Positions 61,899 through 64,000 of a DNA stretch of 64,000 nucleotides are shown piece after piece (position 1 is the first letter of the stretch; each line of letters starts with the position of its first letter). A program made the translations under genes and the position numbers. A model generated the notes under the pieces. The model was given only the letters and a program-made list of their open reading frames with translations. It ran no database searches and was not told where the DNA came from. Source of the DNA: Liolophura sinensis (Eukaryota; Mollusca; Polyplacophora; Chitonida; Chitonidae); contig NC_088301.1 of the NCBI RefSeq assembly GCF_032854445.1, positions 47,117,116-47,181,115 of the forward strand, written 5' to 3'.

Positions 61899-64000
61899 CC
61901 CAGTCTGTGTGGAGCATTTTGACTGTTTGTTTCAGTTCATCGTGTGTGATGCTGATGGTTTGTTGCCTGCTCCATCAGTTCTGGTGGAAAGTCGTGGTCG
62001 GGACAGTGTCAAAGTAGAGTGGGAGTTACCCCGGCAACCTGACCCGGAATACAGACTCCTTATCTATGTCGTCAACGTGATAGGGGAAGCTTTTGACTCC
62101 AATGTCAATAGTGATATGAGGTTAGTACAAAAACTAATTTTTGGACAAACATAGTCAAAGATAAAGTTTTTCTACCTTTTTCCTGAAAATTTCTGCTAAA
62201 TCTGAAAAACAAAATGCCAAGAAAGGCTGAACAAATTTTCATTTTCGACTCCAGGATATTATTTTTACAGTTCTTTCAGACATCCATTTATCCTAAAGAT
62301 AACTTTTAAATATTACCTTTCAGCTTTGACTGTAATGTTGATGACAAAGGGAAGCGTGTGTCTGCCATCCAACATTGCTGGAACATAACAGGGAAACACA
62401 AGTGCCTTATCCAAGGACTAATGCCAAACAGGCTCTACAGGTAAAGCGAAAAAAATACCAATCGGCCAATGGGTTAGCAGATCAGGATTCATTTGGCCAC
62501 AACAAGCTCACTTACATAAATATAACGGTGGTTATCGTGCTAGTGCAGCCCAATGACCCAGGAACCTCTCTCACCAGTATGACCTCTGTGAGTTCAAGTC
62601 CAGCTAATTCTGGCTTCCTCTCTGGGAATGATTGCCGGCAAACTACGGATGGTCATGGATTTATCTTACTATAAAGCTGGCCATCTTCGGATAAGTGAAA
62701 TATTTTAGAGTATGGTGTAAAAAACCAATCAAATAAATAAATAAATTAATACATATACACATACTTTCTCAGATCAGTTGCTATAAGTTATGTTATTTGT
62801 TGGAACGAATTCACTTAGTAGATCAGTAATTTTTTATGTACAGAAATATCCCTCATTTGGAGCGTTGGAACTATTCTTCATCTTTGTCCCCAGAATTTAT
62901 GTTGTGGCAAACTACACCATGGTTCATGGACCGAAACCATCTGAGTTCCAGACAACTTCATCCGTGCTCTATTATACAACACTCGGGGCTCCGAAACCTC
63001 CAAACCTGAAGATTCTTAGTGTGGATTTATACCAGGTATGCTCACAGTTTTTGCCAGTTTTTTTTATATTTTACATGAAAGCATACAGTTTTTGCCAGGG
63101 TAGAAGCATTCAGCATGAAAAATTACAGTGTTTCATTAAGTCTTTCTATAACGTACATGTACTATGGAAAATGCACTCTGATAAAGAACTACAACCTTAC
63201 ATGTGCATATAAAAGTGAAATGATATTCCACCTGTGTCATACCTGTAATTAAGCCAGTGTACATGTATGATATATCCTGCTTTAGACTTGTTTGGAGTGG
63301 GAGTTAGCAGAAGTCCATGAAGACTACAGGGTCAAAGGTTTCCGCATCTTCATTAACAACAAGCAACATCCTGACCTCCAGCCCAGGAGAATTCGCCAGC
63401 TTATCATCAATCACATGATTCCAGGTGAGGATTTTATCTTTATGATTTCAGGGCCTCTGTGGTCAAGGTGGTTAGAATATCAGCACGGCATGATGAAATA
63501 TTCTTGAGTATGGCTTAAAACACCAATAAGATAAATAAATAAATCTTTATAATTTATACTTCAGTAACATCCAGTGTTTCTAAAGTGGTAATTTTTGCTC
63601 TGTTTTTTCCTTAAGGATAATAGGCCTGCATTTGCCATGATTTTTCTTTCTTTTCTTTTTTTCTGTAACATCTGTGAAAAGGCAGGTAATGTATATCAGG
63701 GTTGATGGCGGGCGATTCCAAAAATAATCTTGTAAGTACATGATGTATCATGTACATAGTTATGTGTACGTGTGTGTGCGGCTGAATGGTTGTTATAGTT
63801 CAGAAATGTGTAGTGTTGAAGATCTGAGCCTTACATTTCGTAATATTTATTAAAATGTATCCCACGCATTGGTACATTGATAATGTATCTTGTTTTGACA
63901 GGTGATACCCTATCTATAGCTGTCATGGCGATCTCCAAGCATGCAGGTTACAACAGTGACTTATCCAGGACAGTTCGGATTACCTGTCCTCGGCGTCCCC
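32042..64000 (+). CDS. Giant multi-cupredoxin / CHB_HEX_C / FN3 protein, 39 exons, 3' end outside window
   Basis: Exons: 32042-32125, 33503-33812, 34343-34363, 36130-36206, 36770-36823, 37192-37310, 37812-38033, 38551-38595, 38817-38903, 39125-39221, 39572-39643, 39783-39817, 40277-40434, 41761-41904, 43564-43721, 44634-44750, 45549-45661, 46224-46275, 46622-46791, 48023-48104, 48528-48644, 50150-50227, 50534-50690, 50984-51138, 51503-51603, 52393-52495, 52818-52943, 53510-53662, 53978-54142, 54392-54488, 57002-57163, 57715-57780, 58636-59760, 61064-61605, 61936-62120, 62324-62440, 62894-63035, 63286-63424, 63902-64000. All junctions are GT-AG and every phase matches, giving about 2,015 codons with no stop. 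Order: disordered N-terminus (1-139), seven cupredoxin-like repeats (140-856), CHB_HEX_C-like domain (857-946), FN3 x2 (980-1157), disordered block (1157-1788), FN3 x2 (1793 on). No signal peptide or membrane helix is visible, so an intracellular protein is inferred. I do not recognise a named family. Exon chain is firm; the first exon and its upstream partner are less so. Confidence 0.88.
32500..32507 (+). promoter_or_regulatory. Recursive-splice-like site (AG|GTAAGA) in intron 1
   Basis: A T-rich tract runs into ACAG directly followed by GTAAGA, so acceptor and donor abut with no exon between. It also forms the right arm of an 11-bp inverted repeat (CTTACCTGTAA at 32477). Use in splicing is unproven. 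Confidence 0.4.
33503..33812 (+). CDS. Exon 2: disordered Ser/Thr-rich N-terminal region
   Basis: 310 bases, residues 29-132, rich in S, P, R and Q with basophilic kinase-type sites ([13 protein letters not shown]). The ATG at 33554 sits in a strong context (AGGATGG) and would start MGSGASREE, a canonical N-myristoylation motif (Gly2, Ser6, Arg7). The frame upstream of that ATG is open and looks coding, so both starts are possible. Confidence 0.85.
34343..34363 (+). CDS. 21-nt microexon (GEMNGSE)
   Basis: The acceptor has a long pyrimidine tract (TTCTCTTGTTTCCACCAG) and the donor is AGA|GTAAGA. The 21 bases keep frame, and exon 2 also joins exon 4 in frame if it is skipped (phase 1 on both sides), so it is a likely cassette microexon. 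Confidence 0.6.
34815..34965. repeat. Three-copy tandem repeat, unit about 52 bp
   Basis: Repeats of GTATGGTTTTGAAATGTTTT, TGGTGTCCCAGGATATTTG with small changes, inside the intron after the microexon. Confidence 0.85.
35874..35881 (+). promoter_or_regulatory. Recursive-splice-like site (AG|GTAAGT) in intron 3
   Basis: ATAATTTTAG is directly followed by GTAAGT, 250 bases upstream of exon 4. Confidence 0.3.
36130..37860 (+). CDS. Cupredoxin-like repeat 1 (exons 4-7)
   Basis: Residues about 140-232. The entry strand is [20 protein letters not shown], the W-x-W-equivalent strand is TIKFRWD, and the closing strands are GDYKFAISG and PLTVLV. There is no His after the W strand and no Cys loop, so copper binding is not expected. 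The domain call rests on the internal repeat pattern plus resemblance to plastocyanin-type folds. Confidence 0.7.
36465..36550 (+). mobile_element. SINE family 1, 3' fragment
   Basis: CATAATGCTGAACACCATCT, ATAAGTGAAACATTCTTGAG and AAAACACCAATCGGATAAAT, in the intron after exon 4. Confidence 0.8.
37854..38903 (+). CDS. Cupredoxin-like repeat 2 (exons 7-9)
   Basis: Residues about 233-338. Contains [16 protein letters not shown], the strand HTVKWSW, the PHSV position where type-1 copper proteins have their first His ligand, and the closing [21 protein letters not shown]. One candidate ligand His is kept; the Cys-x-x-His-x-x-Met loop is absent. Confidence 0.75.
38174..38495 (+). repeat. Exact 161-bp tandem duplication with a duplicated splice motif
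   Basis: 38174-38334 and 38335-38495 are identical base for base by eye. Each copy contains TTGTCTTTACAG|GTAAGT (AG at 38201 and 38362), an acceptor abutting a donor. The pair lies in the 517-base intron between exons 7 and 8. It is either a very recent duplication or an assembly artefact. Confidence 0.95.
39125..40400 (+). CDS. Cupredoxin-like repeat 3 (exons 10-13)
   Basis: Residues about 340-445. Contains [19 protein letters not shown], the strand [20 protein letters not shown] and the closing [20 protein letters not shown]. The W-x-W strand is one of the clearest in the array. No Cys is present in the closing loop. Confidence 0.8.
40401..43721 (+). CDS. Cupredoxin-like repeat 4 (exons 13-15)
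   Basis: Residues about 446-560. Contains [12 protein letters not shown], the strand [12 protein letters not shown], an inserted segment of about 45 residues ([15 protein letters not shown] onward), and the closing [20 protein letters not shown]. Two large introns (1.3 and 1.7 kb) interrupt it, and unspliced frames run into stops. Confidence 0.72.
40590..40800 (+). repeat. MITE-like family B
   Basis: Shares GAAACATTCTGAGAGGACTA, TCTTTAATGACACAAATAAA and GTATGCATAAATTCCACTG with 46325-46500. The ends are inverted (TTCTTCAACCCTTTC versus GGAAAAGGTTGAAAA in the second copy). Confidence 0.65.
41494..41516. promoter_or_regulatory. CRE next to a DR1-like site in intron 13
   Basis: TGACGTCA is the full cAMP response element palindrome; 2 bases later AGGTCAAAGGTGG resembles a DR1 nuclear-receptor site (RXR/HNF4 type). 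It lies in a locally CpG-richer patch 250 bases upstream of exon 14. It could be an intronic enhancer or the promoter remnant of a mobile element. Confidence 0.35.
43147..43215 (+). repeat. MITE-like family C, left end
   Basis: ACTGTATTTCACATAAAGTT, then TTCAGAAGCACATAAAG, matching the left end of the copy at 48130-48335. Confidence 0.55.
43768..43908. mobile_element. Foldback element
   Basis: The arms 43768-43815 and 43855-43908 are inverted copies: GGTTATATGATG, GGGTAAATATTTGGC and CTGAG on the left against CATCATAT-type, GGTAGATATTTGGCC and GCTGAG on the right read in reverse. The spacer is about 40 bases. It starts 46 bases after the exon 15 donor. Confidence 0.6.
44634..46275 (+). CDS. 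Cupredoxin-like repeat 5 (exons 16-18)
   Basis: Residues 562-655, the clearest repeat. Contains [19 protein letters not shown], the strand NDRVWWVW, the His-containing [12 protein letters not shown], the loop [19 protein letters not shown], and the closing [21 protein letters not shown]. The closing loop where plastocyanin has C-x-P-H-x-x-M reads SLNLPKM: Met could be kept, but Cys and His are gone. Confidence 0.82.
45760..45975 (+). repeat. MITE-like family A
   Basis: Begins TTTTTCGCATATGAAAAAGC and ends GAAAAGGTTAAAAAAAACTA. The internal ATGCACATTTTTAATTTGAT and GAAACTACATTGGTTAGATT are family signatures. Confidence 0.7.
46325..46505 (+). repeat. MITE-like family B
   Basis: Second copy of the element at 40590, ending GGAAAAGGTTGAAAATTTAC. 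Confidence 0.65.
46622..48104 (+). CDS. Cupredoxin-like repeat 6 (exons 19-20)
   Basis: Residues about 656-757 (tail in exon 21). Contains [18 protein letters not shown], the strand [16 protein letters not shown], and the closing [16 protein letters not shown]. This is the only repeat with a Cys at the plastocyanin loop position (HFCSKS), but the loop His and Met are replaced by basic residues. Confidence 0.72.
47279..47432 (-). mobile_element. SINE family 1, truncated
   Basis: (TTTA)n tail, GATTGGTGTTTTTTACGCCA, TATTTCACTTATACCACAGC and GGTGGGAGGAAACCGGGC on the plus strand; the head is missing after CTTCCCAC. Confidence 0.88.
47956..47991 (+). other. Perfect 15-bp hairpin just upstream of exon 20
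   Basis: AGTGAATCACCCTAC, loop ATACAG, then GTAGGGTGATTCACT with no mismatch. It ends 31 bases before the exon at 48023, in the zone of the branch point and pyrimidine tract, so folding could affect splicing. Confidence 0.65.
48130..48338 (+). repeat. MITE-like family C with terminal inverted repeats
   Basis: The left end TACAGTATTTCACATAAAGT and the right end ACTAAAGTGAAATACAGTA are inverted copies about 200 bases apart. It begins 26 bases after the exon 20 donor. Confidence 0.65.
48528..50690 (+). CDS. Cupredoxin-like repeat 7 (exons 21-23)
   Basis: Residues about 758-856. Contains [20 protein letters not shown], the strand [15 protein letters not shown] (the PHN motif typical of the first copper His), [15 protein letters not shown] and [11 protein letters not shown]. 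The His ligand motif is the best in the array, but the closing strand again lacks a C-x-x-H-x-x-M loop. Confidence 0.8.
49353..49552 (+). mobile_element. SINE family 1, diverged
   Basis: CAGTGACCAAGGAGCCTCTC, GATGGTCGTGGGTTTCCTCC, CATAATGCTGGTCGCTGTCA and ATAAAACACCAATCACATGA, with small internal losses. Confidence 0.85.
50984..52495 (+). CDS. CHB_HEX_C-like domain and acidic linker (exons 24-26)
   Basis: Residues about 857-946: [47 protein letters not shown] and [17 protein letters not shown] follow the chitobiase/beta-hexosaminidase C-terminal pattern (S/T-P-G-A-x-I-x-Y-T-x-D-G-S-x-P, then a closing beta hairpin with I-x-A-x-A). This module also occurs in intracellular DZANK1, so it does not require secretion. 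Exon 26 adds an acidic linker ([11 protein letters not shown]) leading to the FN3 region. Confidence 0.85.
52818..53662 (+). CDS. Fibronectin type III domain 1 (exons 27-28)
   Basis: Residues about 980-1067: [11 protein letters not shown] (strand B with Trp), MVLGYQIYLNG (strand C with Tyr), [19 protein letters not shown] (E-F strands with the Leu...Tyr hallmark). Confidence 0.85.
53978..54488 (+). CDS. Fibronectin type III domain 2 (exons 29-30)
   Basis: Residues about 1078-1157: [25 protein letters not shown], then [20 protein letters not shown]. The start of exon 29 at 53978 keeps the frame open through [13 protein letters not shown]. Confidence 0.82.
54489..57001. other. 2.5-kb intron without supported genes
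   Basis: Contains a family A MITE-like copy at 56262-56480 and short AT-driven frames, including a Lys/Ser-rich 67-codon frame at 56050 that looks like low-complexity noise. Confidence 0.5.
56262..56480 (+). repeat. MITE-like family A, best-preserved copy
   Basis: TTTTAAACCTTTTCACATAT at the left and GAGAAGGTTGAAAAATTACG at the right are imperfect inverted ends; the interior matches the copies at 27655, 28735 and 45760. Confidence 0.7.
57002..57780 (+). CDS. Linker exons 31-32
   Basis: Residues about 1157-1232. A Pro-rich segment ([20 protein letters not shown]) is followed by an acidic, Gln/Thr-rich stretch ending VARRQPK. No domain recognised; mostly disordered by composition. Confidence 0.8.
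58636..59760 (+). CDS. Exon 33, 1,125 bases: large basic, mostly disordered region
   Basis: Residues about 1233-1607, by far the longest exon. Rich in K, R, S and P. A stretch at about 1443-1525 looks helical and possibly folded ([18 protein letters not shown], then [20 protein letters not shown] and [16 protein letters not shown]). The C-terminal part is acidic ([20 protein letters not shown]). The frame stops 12 codons beyond the donor GAG|GTAACC, so intron retention would give a truncated form ending NNPAVVF. I recognise no family. Confidence 0.85.
59761..61063. other. 1.3-kb intron without supported genes
   Basis: AT-rich. A three-copy repeat of about 22 bases (TTGCCCAAACTGAACCTTGTG type) lies at about 60493-60553. 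Confidence 0.5.
61064..61605 (+). CDS. Exon 34: acidic/basic linker with NLS-like cluster
   Basis: Residues about 1608-1788. An acidic run ([16 protein letters not shown]) is followed by a Gly-rich segment and then [12 protein letters not shown] at about 1726-1737, a strong match to a monopartite nuclear localisation signal. It ends at CAG|GTACTT in phase 0. Confidence 0.85.
61830..61891. repeat. (TA)n microsatellite
   Basis: About 31 uninterrupted TA units in the intron before exon 35; likely polymorphic in length. Confidence 0.95.
61936..63035 (+). CDS. Fibronectin type III domain 3 (exons 35-37)
   Basis: Residues about 1793-1905: [34 protein letters not shown], then [20 protein letters not shown]. 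Exon 37 continues into the next domain. Confidence 0.85.
62525..62748 (+). mobile_element. SINE family 1, near-complete diverged copy
   Basis: GGTGGTTATCGTGCTAGTGC, CAATGACCCAGGAACCTCTC, GTGAGTTCAAGTCCAGC and AACCAATCAAATAAATAAAT, in the intron between exons 36 and 37. Confidence 0.85.
62970..64000 (+). CDS. Fibronectin type III domain 4, partial (exons 37-39)
   Basis: Residues about 1918 on: [64 protein letters not shown]. The last exon (63902 on) is cut by the window edge with the frame still open, so more of the protein lies to the right. Confidence 0.82.
63452..63545 (+). mobile_element. SINE family 1, internally deleted copy
   Basis: A head-like CTCTGTGGTCAAGGTGGTTAG is joined almost directly to the tail GAAATATTCTTGAGTATGGC and AAAACACCAATAAGATAAAT; the body is missing. 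Confidence 0.7.

Overview
This is animal (spliced, intron-rich, AT-rich) nuclear DNA. The organism is most likely a mollusc or another lophotrochozoan. The evidence is the very frequent palindrome TACATGTA, tRNA-derived SINEs whose tail reads AAAACACCAATCAAATAAATAAAT, a second SINE type ending in GTTAAACCCCAAGCATTCA, and the sequence character of the three recognisable genes. The species call is an inference; nothing here was searched against a database.

Layout. 1-7115: AT-rich sequence with no gene I can support, probably the 3' side of the next gene. 7116-12969 (minus): a six-exon gene for a class-3 cap-binding protein, eIF4E3, rebuilt from splice sites and reading frame. 12970-14039: a 1.07-kb divergent intergenic region with a GTCACGTGAC palindrome next to the eIF4E3 start and a SINE with an intact target-site duplication. 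14040-14216 (plus): an intact one-exon micropeptide gene, SMIM30-like. 14217-32041: about 18 kb of repeats with only weak candidates for upstream exons or promoters. 32042-64000 (plus, running off the right end): one very large gene. I could chain 39 coding exons with all phases consistent (about 2,015 codons).

The large gene is the main discovery. In order its product has a disordered, basophilic Ser/Thr-rich N-terminus, seven cupredoxin-like repeats, a chitobiase/beta-hexosaminidase C-terminal-like (CHB_HEX_C) domain, two fibronectin type III domains, about 630 residues of mostly disordered sequence (including a 1,125-base exon and a strong basic NLS-like cluster), and two more FN3 domains. 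No signal peptide is visible. A downstream start would give a textbook N-myristoylation motif. The protein therefore looks intracellular although its folds are usually secretory. I do not recognise it as a named family. Most repeats keep the W-x-W strand but lack the Cys/His/Met copper loop, so they are probably structural or interaction modules.

RNA-level features in the same gene are also unusual: a 21-nt frame-neutral microexon, three introns with tract-AG|GTAAG 'ratchet' motifs, and an exact 161-bp tandem duplication that copies one of these motifs.
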